Source of the DNA: Grifola frondosa
Lineage: Eukaryota > Basidiomycota > Agaricomycetes > Polyporales > Grifolaceae
Assembly (NCBI GenBank): GCA_001683735.1
Contig: LUGG01000005.1
Location: 434,001-498,000, forward strand
Length of the DNA: 64,000 nucleotides
Direction: 5' to 3'
Shown: piece after piece, positions 55,385 to 64,000 of the stretch
Position numbering within the stretch: position 1 is the first letter of the stretch
Layout: each line of letters begins with the position of its first letter
Position numbers and translations under genes: made by a program
The notes under the pieces: model-generated
The model's database searches: none
Told to the model about the DNA's origin: nothing
Seen by the model: the letters and a program-made list of their open reading frames with translations, nothing else

Positions 55385-57024
55385 CTACACGCGTGCAAAA
55401 ATCGACGGATTGATCTTAAGCTTCGACCACAACAAGAACAAAGAACCTATAATTACAGTAGCCCCATTGAGTACAATGAGTCCAGTATAGGACCCGTGAG
55501 CGAGAGTGAGTAGCGCTCCTGCCGTCGGACCGCTGAGGAGGGATCTGGGAAGATTGGTAAACTCAATATCAAGCCCCACATCAGTGAAAAAGCCGCTCTA
55601 ACTCACGGAAAAGATATCACACTATACAGGATCCCAATACGTACCCCTATCTCTCGAATATCAGAGACTTGTGCGATACATGGGACGATAAGTGCGTTGA
55701 ATGCGCCTGAGAATAGGCCATAGAGCGCGGCGTACAACATCAGCGATGGAAGGGAGCGCGCAAATGTCCAGATTACGAGGGATGACAGGCCTGCCATGAA
55801 TGCACACGGTACGAGAAGCGTAAAACGCCCAAAGGCGTCTGCGACTAGAGCAGGCGCGATGCGTCCGAGAACACTCCCGGCGTTGAGGACGGCGAGGACG
55901 TAAAAGGCAGTGTTTGGTGAGACACCGATGTCCAATCCGTAAGACACGATGTAAAAGAAGGGAATAAAAAGGCCTGGTAACAATTATTGCCAAGTCAGTA
56001 TGCCATTACCGCGCGCACATCAAGCATGCCGACAACAAACCTAGGGATATGAAACAGCTCCCGATCACAAGAAGCACGAATTGCGTATCCTTGAATGTTT
56101 TCACATCCAACCACGGACTCTGCGTGGGGCATCTCTTCGGAGACAAGCGGCTTGTCACTGTGCCAGTGGCGACAGCACATAGGGCGAGGCAGATGAAACC
56201 AGAGACGCGAACGCCCCACGCAAAGCCGATGTGGATGAATAGCTTCTGGAGCAGTATCGGATACACCGTGCCACCTATGAACGTTATGAGCTGAGGACAT
56301 GAATTAACGGAGTAACCTGACTAACCTATGCCGGAACCTACCATCGCAATCCCAAGCGCTGTAGCTCGGTATTTGCTGAAATGTGTTGATATGGCTGCTA
56401 ATGGCGGATAAAAACTTCATTCATCACGAAATCATGAAATGTCAACAATCAATCAAAAAAAAACTGGATTGAGCGGTACGAACAGCATTCCGACGCCTAG
56501 CCCGAACAGGATGCCTTGCGTGATTATGTACTGATAATATGTACCAGCGAGGCTTGTCAACATGATACTGGAAACGTAAACGACGGTTCCTAGCGCCATG
56601 ATTATCCGAGGACCGTGTGTATCGAAAATTCGACCAATGAACCCTCCCTATTCATAAAGTTAGCTAGCCATTATGACTTGAAGGTCGGAGTTCTTACAGA
56701 AACAAAAAAGACACATAACTGGATGGAGCCAATCCATGCTATTGCAGATGGATGGAGATGCTGCAGCTGGTGAGTAGCATACCATGATTGATATGTTCCA
56801 AACGCATTCAGCTGTCCGAAAGAACAGAAGAGCGCCAAGAATGCGCCAAAAACCGTGAGCCACGCTGGAAAACCCTCGTCCGGATAATCAACACCGTCGT
56901 CCTGATTTCGAAGATCGACGAGCTTTACTGAGGGGACAGAGCTACACGTATGGCTGGTGTCGCCAACTACCGAAGCAGTAGATAGATAGTTCGCATACTT
57001 CTGTTGCATGAGAGTTGTAGACAT
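55385..57024 (-). CDS. MFS transporter, monocarboxylate (MCT)-like
   Basis: An integral membrane permease, probably of the plasma membrane; the substrate is probably a small carboxylate or similar, inferred from subfamily resemblance. It starts MSTTLMQQKYANYLSTAS at 57024, with a ~60-residue cytosolic N-terminus. TM1 follows DEGFPAWLTVFGAFLALF with the MCT-like CSFGQLNAFGTYQSWY. Further segments: GGFIGRIFDTHGPRIIMALG (A-motif-like loop), GILFGLGVGMLFVPL, FSKYRATALGIAMVG, TVYPILLQKLFIHIGFAWGV, FIPFFYIVSYGLDIGVSPNT, NAGSVLGRIAPALVADAFGR, YAALYGLFSGAFNALIVPCI, then PTAGALLTLAHGSY and a last TM (GATVIIGSLFLLWSKL). Several short introns. The frame is intact and the length (about 440 residues) is normal. 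Confidence 0.82.
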
Positions 57025-58240
57025 TGAGAGAATAGGGATGTGGCGTGAATCAATTTATCCTGATGGCGCCCCGAGAAAGATATCAAAGTCTAGCCACAAT
57101 AAGATCAGATGACGCACCGAGAGACAGGCCACCGAGAACAGACAAACTAGCGAGTTAAAAGCAACTTTCATCCGCTAACGACGGTACATTTCTGTACAAT
57201 CCGCACGCGGACCAGCCTCCGAGATGGACCCACCCTCAAAGCATGAAGTTGTCAGAGGCCCCATCTCGCTTGAGGTACAGTGGACCAACCAGCGCTACGA
57301 GCGGCCACATGCAAAATCACCGTCCGAGAGGCAGTCGGAGACGCGCAGTTACAGCGCATGTTTTGTGCATAACAGGCTGACAGTAGATTATGGGGTTTCG
57401 CGGTCCCGTGTGGGATCCGCGTTCAGCGTCAAGAATTTTATGCCGTGACAACCGGAGATTCTACACAGCTTCGGAGGCTTGAACTGGATTGCGTCCATCG
57501 GATCTTCTTGGCAGTAAAAGAAAGATTGAAAGATTGCTGAACAGTCCGATCTTCTCACACGACGGCTGTAGGTTGTCCTCCCAGCGGCGGGCCATCGTAC
57601 GGATATCCGGCAAGTCGGAGGCAGCCATAGCAAAGTAAAACGCATGGACGGCGCCTGTCAGGTGAGCGAACTACACCAGTGACAGTCACAATGTGGCTGA
57701 TGTGACATAAGGGGGCGCTTTCCGAACCACAAGAGTAAGTAAACCGCACGTCAGAAGATTAGAGGTATGATCATCCAGGTGATACTCTACCACGACCACT
57801 CGACTTGATCTAGGTGTGAAACCTAGGCAGAGTACATGGTACTGGAGGAAACAGCATGCCGTTTACCTCATTTCATCGCCAATAGAAATTACCTGAATTC
57901 ACATTCAGAAGTTTTACGTGAACATGACTCCTTGAGTAAGGCCGACGCTCGAGCTGGATCTGTACGGAGTTCATCAGTCATCCAGGAAGACTGCAGTCAA
58001 GCAGTCTGGTCTTCGGAAGGAGCGAGGCTCTCCATGGGTCGTACGACAGATGTCGCAAAGGCTGACGAAGAACGATATTGTGACGTCAACAAAGGCGTTT
58101 ACCTTATCAATGCCAGCGTGAAGAATGAAGACGCACCATTGATGTCAGCTGATGCAACAAGGACAGTGGCAGCGGTGCCGTGAATCTTCTGAAAAATGAC
58201 AGTAAGTTTTAGGACAAAGCCACGATCGATGTATACAAAA
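57025..58240. other. Intergenic; weak ORF only
   Basis: It holds the MFS promoter on the left. A plus-strand ORF at 57836-58183 (MVLEETACRLPHFIANR) has no recognisable motif or splice support and is not called. Confidence 0.4.
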
Positions 58241-58249
58241 CCCATTGAA

Positions 58250-58590
58250 ACTCATCAGACTCTGAGGCGAACTCTGGATTGCTTATTGAATCAGTGACGA
58301 TACCAACATAGAGCCTCTTGCGAGTATTATGGACAAAAGTCCGTCGTAGAACCAATCCCATCGTGTACGGCATAACGATGCTGTTGACCTCGTCATAAAT
58401 GGCGATAGCGTGGTAGATGCACGTCGAATTCCCAGTCCAGAACGTGACAAGCTGAAGTGGCCGTATGCTGGGTGTCTGTAATTATAATTTAGGAAATTAC
58501 TTCTCCATTGCATCGAGGAGCTGAGCCTCACAGGCATGTTAAGATCCGTTCTGGGCAAAATAGCTCCCAGGAATCAGAGAACCATGATGA
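58250..58590 (-). pseudogene. Fragment of a second copy of the 28.2 kb secreted-protein gene
   Basis: Read on the minus strand, PRTDLNMPV parallels KPTDLTKPV of the intact gene. After a one-base frame change, EAQLLDAMEK parallels AVQLLDVLEK. An apparent intron (TAATTTCC...TTACAG, its donor mutated from GT) sits at the same place. The next exon reads VTFWTGNSTCIYHAIAIYDE against VMFQTGNSTYIHQGIASYDE, then VNSIVMPYTMGLV against VKSSGVPYNYRIS. No signal-peptide exon and no later exons are found. It is clearly homologous and clearly broken. Confidence 0.75.
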
Positions 58591-59324
58591 TGAGACGTGA
58601 GCAGACAGCAGTGAACAAACGTCTCTTGCTCCTCACCTAGTCCGGCACCATAGGGACGGCGAATGCTCATATAATATATGCAAGGATAAGATTGGCGAAG
58701 ACTAGGTCAATGAGGATGTGCAAGAACAGCCAGTTCGCAGGCTTAGCTGAATTACTTCGTTGAGATGCTTTTAATGTTCCTCACAAAAATCCTAATTACC
58801 GATGCTTCAAATGGGCGCATGCGTTTCGAGGAAGCCGCGAATGTAGAGACCTCACCTTATGATAGAACTAAAGGGCTGGCAGTGTGTTTGAAACCGCATA
58901 AGATATTCTGAAATAATAATGCAAATATGAGAACGAGGCGTTATATCGTGCTCACCACTACTAATGTGACCAAGATGTCAATATCTTGATGTCAGAATTT
59001 GGCAAGCACAATTATCTCTGAGTCATAGAGTACAGTATCGCAAGTCTAGATATTTGACCAGCAAGTAAAAGCTAAAATAAACGAATTTTTTTCTGGACAT
59101 CAGAGATGGCGGAGAGAAAATTTATTCAGCCTTCATGATCAGAAATGAACTCCTCGGACAACGCCGGAACGCACACAAGAAGGTTGTTTACATATATTAT
59201 TTCTAGAGGCTGTTGCCAAACAGGGACAAAGAACGCCTACGCGTCCTCTTTCGATCACCTAAACATTTCCGTGATTAACTCTACCTGCCCCTCATACTCT
59301 ATCCGTGCTGCTTCACACCTGACA
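58591..59324. promoter_or_regulatory. Upstream region of RPN9
   Basis: Mostly AT-rich and featureless. I found no clear proteasome-associated control element. The open frame upstream of the chosen RPN9 start (from 59145) shows no family similarity. Confidence 0.35.
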
Positions 59325-60838
59325 ATGTCAACGGAAATGGTGGTAGACAAACCGAAGGCGCCTAAGCTGGATATCGACGAGTTTTTGACACTGGCTGTCT
59401 TGGAGACACCTCAGGAGCTCCACCAGTTCTTTGAGTCGTTCAGATCATTATACAGTCGGAAGTGCGTATAGATTATACACAACGTCTTGTTGTTTCTCAC
59501 GATGACCAGGCTATGGCACCAACTAACATTGAAGCTTTTCGAGTTCTTTGATTACCCACTATCGAAACCATACCGAGTTGCGACCTTCGACAAATTCGTG
59601 CGGGATTTCGAGTCGCGGTTGAACCAGCTCAAACTGGTAGAGATGGGAGTGAAAGTTTCCAAAGAAATAGACAGTACGTCGGTACTATGGTTTGCACTAC
59701 GGCGTGTTCGTTCATGATCAGACACTTACGGTATATTCAGATCCTGTCCACCACCTGACGTTTCTCACCGACCTCCTCGCACGTATCAACACCGAGAAGT
59801 CACCAGAAGCCCACGTTCTCTTACTATCGACCCTCGCTCATGCCAAACTCGTCTATGGCGATAATGAAGGCACAAAAGCGGATATTGACAGCGCGTGGAA
59901 GGTGCTCGACGAACTATCGGGCGTGGATCCTTCCGTGAACGCAGCATACTATAGCGTCGCCGCGGACTATTACAAGGTGAGACTTAGTGCTATTGACTCC
60001 GCGTTGTGTCTTTGACGTAATGCGTATTGCAGGCGAAGGCGGAGTACGCGCCATATTACAAGAATTCGTTGCTGTATCTTGCATGCATCGACCCTCTGAA
60101 GGACCTGACTGCGGAGGAGCGCGTCCTCCGTGCACATGACCTCGGTATCACTGCATTTCTCGGCGACACTATCTACAATTTCGGCGAATTGGTGGGTCGC
60201 AGATCGTCCTGTCATTTTGAATATGTGTCGCTCATTGCATGTAGCTGATGCATCCAATCTTGGACGCACTGGACGGAACAGAATATGATTGGATCAAAAA
60301 GCTCCTGTTCACCTTCAACGAGGGCAATATCGGCAAATTCGAAGCTCTCGCACCGCTGTTCTCCAAAGAGGTCAGTGTGCTACATTGTCCATATAGAGCA
60401 GGACTTACCGGGTATCCGCAGCCGATCTTGCAAGAGAACTATCCTTTCCTTCGGCAGAAGATCTGTCTCATGGCGCTTATCGAGTCGGTTTTCAAGCGAG
60501 GTGCGTATGACAGGACGATGTCGTTCCAGACCATCGCGGAGGAGACACGGTTACCCCTGGATGAAGTCGAGCATTTGGTAATGAAGGCCCTCAGGTGAGT
60601 TATTTCGGCATCTGTCCTGGCAAATGTGAGATCGCTGAGTGCACCATCGTGCGTGTAGCTTGAAATTAATTCGAGGCTCTCTAGACCAAGTAGACCAGAA
60701 GGCCCATATGACGTGGGTACAGCCACGCGTGCTATCGAGAGAAAGGTTGGACAATTGGCAGACAGGCTTGCTGCGTGGGGGTCGAAGCTCCATCAAGTGG
60801 AAGAGCGGATTGCGCCCGAGGTCCTAGTCAACGGCTAA
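59325..60838 (+). CDS. RPN9: 26S proteasome regulatory subunit RPN9 (PSMD13)
   Basis: A PCI-domain subunit of the proteasome lid, needed for 26S assembly. Seven exons: 59325-59461, 59510-59673, 59741-59976, 60033-60191, 60245-60370, 60422-60594 and 60659-60838. The protein starts MSTEMVVDKPKAPKLDIDEF and includes LWHQLTLKLFEFFDYP, FVRDFESRLNQLKLVEM, HLTFLTDLLARIN, AAYYSVAADYYKAKAEY, FLGDTIYNFGELLMHP and WIKKLLFTFNEGNIGKFEAL. The PCI/winged-helix end follows: MSFQTIAEETRLPLDEVEHL, VMKALSLKLIRGSLDQVD. In the last exon one extra A is needed at 60742-60744 (GAAAGG) to reach the expected REKVGQLADRLAAWGSKLHQ ending; as written it runs into an unrelated tail. Length (about 390 residues) is normal. 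Confidence 0.92.
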
Positions 60839-61206
60839 TTCGAGTGTTGGAATTTCTCTGTATATTAGCCTCTGGACGATTTAATCATGACTGTTGTGAC
60901 GTACAACATCTGCGTATCTTACGAGAGTGAACGATAGGAAATTGCTGCTGTGTGAAATATGGGAGGAGGTGTAACCGCCCAAATATGGCTGTTCAGCGGA
61001 ATCAGGCAACCGTGGCCGCGCGACTGCAAGCAACACTACGACCTCGCGTTCGCTGCATGTCTTTCACTCATCAAACTTTGCGTCTTCCACCTTGAACGTG
61101 TTTTCTAAACTCTCAGAGTTTGCATCCTACTTTAATATCCGATTACCGCTGGTGACGACAGGACGTCTGTGCCATACGCTTTACCGAAATCCTCCACAAC
61201 TTCGTC
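60839..61206. other. Intergenic between RPN9 and the Myb gene
   Basis: Tandem genes on the same strand. A CG-rich block lies near 61010-61060. No element was identified. Confidence 0.35.
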
Positions 61207-63973
61207 ATGGACAACAACGCCGGCGCTGGGATGAGCACCACTTTACCCTCTGCCTCGACGTTCTCGTTTACCGCGCCATACCCGCCTTCTCCTTCGTCTT
61301 CCAAGCAGCGGCGCGTCTCTTTGGCCCTCCCTCTTCGCCACGGCTGTTCCTGCTTGGAGTTTCCGCGATGACACTGGTCTCGGTGTGCATTCGGCGGACA
61401 CATCTTGTCTCGCACCAGAGAAGAAGGGCAAGATGCGCAAGATAGCCGGCGATGACGACCGTGCGGAAGACGAGGTGACCAGTGCAACGCCACCCTCGCA
61501 GCCGCAACCGGAGAAGAAGACGAGGAAGAAGTGGACGATGGAGGAAACTCGTACTCTTGTGGCCGGTTGTAACAAGGTCTGTCCCGTTTTCTATAGGCTT
61601 TGCGCTGGCATGTTGACTCAAGGGGTCGGGATAGCATGGCGTTGGCAACTGGAAGTCCATTTTGAATGACCCTGAGTTCAAGTTTGACAATCGTTCTCCG
61701 GTAGACCTGAAGGATAGGTATGTACTACTTTTATTTGCAGCCCAGTTCGGACAACACCATGTACTCGCTCGGACACGTATGTTGTTCGTGGGTGACTTAC
61801 GCATTCATGCTCGATACGTGTTGGTCGAGTACATCATCGTGGCCGTGGCTAGATAATCTCAAGTCCGCGGAAATAACTGACATCTCAACACAGATTCCGA
61901 ACGTACTTCCCCGACGCGTACAAGCAACACTATCCCAACGCTAAGACACATCTCTCATCCAAGATACGCTCTGCTCTACCCGATGGCTCCTCCATATTCG
62001 AAAAGACTCGAAGCAAGAAGCGGCGCCCCTTCACAGAAGAGGAAGACCGCGCGCTGAAAGCTGGGTACGACAAGCATGGTACTGTCTGGGCCACCATCGT
62101 CAAGGACCCCATTTTCCAAGAACAGAACCGTCGATCCACAGACTTGCGAGACAGGTTCCGCAATGCGTTCCCAGACTTGTACCAGGCGGCTGGATACAAG
62201 CCTCGGTCGACAGTCAAGAAGAATAAGAGCCAGACGCCGCAGCCGGTACGTGCGGCCACAGACGATCAACTTGCCTCAACCAGTGGGGCGGGACCCGTGC
62301 GGCGGAAGAGAAGACACACAGACCAAGGGATGTTCCGCGGCGGCACGAAGAGCGTGCCTGAGAGTGCTAATTGTTCTGAGGATGAGGACAGCTCCGATGA
62401 CGAGGAAAACTTGGCACCGTCTTGAAGGATCCCCTGCATTTTGCCCCACCAGAGGCATGACGCGAATGTCTGATCCCTTTTCCACTGAAATCGAGATGCA
62501 AGCGCTCGACTCTCTCGCTGACCCGCTGTCGGTCCCCGACTTCATACCTAGCTCCTCTCTTTCGGAGATGACCGACTCGTCCCAATCCCAGGCATGGTCC
62601 TCAGGCGTTGACACACCCCTGCACTCCACTGTATGGTCAACTGCTACGAATATTGCATCTCCCACATCCTCGAATCTATCAGCAGCGGACTACTTCCTTA
62701 ACGATTCTCCCTTTACGCGTCGCGGTGATGGTTCGAATATGATGATCGGCAAGTCGGCATGGGACCACAGGACTGGCTCTCCGCAAACCCGCGCCTCGAG
62801 CCATCCGCGGCATCGAGCAGCAACTCTTCGTACATCGGCGGCTTCTCCCCCGCGCCATCCTCCCCGTTCTCGTTCGCCAACCTCAACCACGGCGTGCTCG
62901 ACCGCTACGACCTGTTTCCCGCATCGTATGCACACGATTTCGCGTCCGAGGTCGCGCCGGCGACACCCATTCGACGTTTCCGACCCGGACGTGTTCGCGC
63001 CGAGCAGCTTCCGTGGATTCACGCACCACTCGAACTACGCGGGCGATCTCATTTTCGGCGCGCGCACCCACCAGCCGCAGTACCCGATGGACTACGGTCC
63101 TGGATTTGGATTTGGGAGCGCGGGATTGGGTCTGTCTGGGATGCAGCCCCCAGCAAGCGCGGGCTTCACCCTTTGCAAATGCGAACCCCCGCGTTGCAGG
63201 CATAGATGAGATTGAGCTAACGTCTATAACCCTGGATGATCACTTAGACGTCATACGCGATCCCATGGAGGACGAGTCGATCGATACCGCCATGCCTAAA
63301 GATCCACAAGACCCCTCACTCACACTCTCCGGCCTCGCTTCGTTCAGCCTCCAACACACGTCACTTGAAGCATGGTGAACCTCTCGCACGAAATGCACTC
63401 CACGCCGCCGGGCACACCGCTGACGAGTTCTCGCTCCATGCGCACGCTCTCGAGCATGCACATCGCAGCCCCACACAACCGCTCTGTTTCCGTCCCACCG
63501 TCCGAGCACCGCACTGCAGCGCCGCGCGCCGCGCAGACGCAGCTCCTCAAGCCGAAGCCACTCCTAACACCTACGCGCTCGCTCTCGCTCATGGACCTGC
63601 TCCCTGCCCATGTCGATGCGCCGCAGCCCGCCAACGAGGCGTGGAGCGCGCCCGGCGACAATTATGACCTGCCGTTCCTCGACCTCCACTACTACAGCAG
63701 CAGCCCGCCCGGCGCGCCTGACGGTAGTGCGGACGCGACCACCGCGCGACAGGGCCAGGCGCTTGATCTCGCGCAGGCGTACGTGCACCCGACAAAGGCG
63801 CTCGGGCTCCCGCCATCGCTCGCTCAGCATATTCCGATGGGCTCGGTTGCACCGCCGCCACGCATGCTTCCGACGCACCACCGCGTGCAAAGCGCGGTGT
63901 CCCGCAGGACCTCCTGCTACGCAAGGGGAACGAGAACAAGCGAAAGCGATCAAGCTGGGATGGCTTGCGCTGA
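61207..63973 (+). CDS. Double telobox-Myb protein, Tay1/Teb1-like putative telomere-repeat binder
   Basis: It starts MDNNAGAGMSTTLPSAS. Two Myb/SANT repeats are clear: KKTRKKWTMEETRTLVAGCNK joined over an intron to HGVGNWKSILNDPEF and ending VDLKDRFRTYFPDAY; then KKRRPFTEEEDRALKAGYDK, HGTVWATIVKDPIFQ and TDLRDRFRNAFPDLY. VDLKDRF and TDLRDRF match the telobox signature of TTAGGG-binding Myb proteins. A basic stretch (RRKRRH) and acidic tract (EDEDSSDDEEN) precede a long Ser/Pro-rich C-terminal region, ending RKGNENKRKRSSWDG with the stop at 63971-63973. Single bases appear missing at 61325-61327 and 63901-63903, and the long tail changes frame at other points (near 62415, 62950 and 63370). Binding double-stranded telomere repeats or related promoter sites is inferred from family knowledge. 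Confidence 0.72.
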
Positions 63974-64000
63974 GTTCGTTGATTGGCATGAATGGATGGA

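Noticed and set aside
57836..58183. 115-codon plus-strand ORF upstream of the secreted-protein fragment
   Set aside because: Composition is ordinary, no family resemblance was found and there is no intron or promoter support.
61143..61637. Minus-strand ORFs up to 178 codons opposite the Myb gene
   Set aside because: They are shadows of GC-rich Myb coding sequence; the plus strand carries clear Myb repeats.
1..64000. CRISPR arrays, tRNA or rRNA genes
   Set aside because: No regular spaced repeats, no convincing tRNA B-box with cloverleaf, and no rRNA-like sequence were seen by eye; a tRNA search program could still find one.
1..64000. Programmed ribosomal frameshifting as the cause of the many frame breaks
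   Set aside because: The breaks occur in unrelated genes at varied G/C runs without slippery heptamers or following structures, so sequence error is simpler.

Overview
This is nuclear DNA from a filamentous basidiomycete, most likely a wood-decay Agaricomycete. The genes carry many short introns (about 50-75 nt, GT-AG with several GC-AG). The window holds a secreted multicopper laccase of basidiomycete type, a transposon-like gene of a kind common in Agaricomycetes, MYND-finger and RRM gene expansions, and ordinary single-copy eukaryotic genes. It shows no bacterial or organellar features.

Layout. 0-9 kb: the 5' half of an MSB1/Mug8-like polarity gene (minus, running off the left edge), a diverged FMP46-like redox protein gene, glycogen phosphorylase (about 20 exons) and a short kinase-like gene lacking the catalytic Asp. 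9-23.4 kb: three paralogous genes for proteins with four RRMs and mitochondrial-type N-termini (one plus strand, one decayed plus strand, one minus strand). A 6.2 kb transposon-type gene lies between the first two. 24-29 kb: a MYND-finger gene, a second FMP46 gene, a gene-poor stretch with a strong hairpin, and a small secreted protein of unknown function. 30-34 kb: a kinase-like gene and a laccase, both minus. 36-43.4 kb: an SHPRH/Irc20-type SNF2-RING helicase and prefoldin subunit 3, both minus. 43.5-44.4 kb: two different TA-flanked MITE-like elements abutting at one shared TA. 44.8-47.6 kb: MRD1, a five-RRM rRNA-processing factor. 47.9-54.7 kb: a tandem array of short kinase-like genes with three intact copies, one decayed copy and one 5' relict, plus an unrelated hypothetical gene. 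55.4-57 kb: an MFS (monocarboxylate-type) transporter. 58.3 kb: a dead fragment of the 28.2 kb secreted-protein gene. 59.3-64 kb: proteasome lid subunit RPN9 and a double telobox-Myb protein resembling Tay1/Teb1 telomere-repeat binders.

Conserved housekeeping genes (glycogen phosphorylase, IRC20, PFD3, MRD1, RPN9, FMP46) sit among fast-evolving local families: kinase-like, RRM, MYND and secreted proteins. In those families, duplicates and dead copies can be read directly. Some 16 places in otherwise conserved reading frames need exactly one extra base, nearly always in a short G/C run. This looks like consensus-sequence error and splits several real genes into apparent ORF fragments. Exon ends given here are read by eye from splice motifs and remembered family consensus, not computed.
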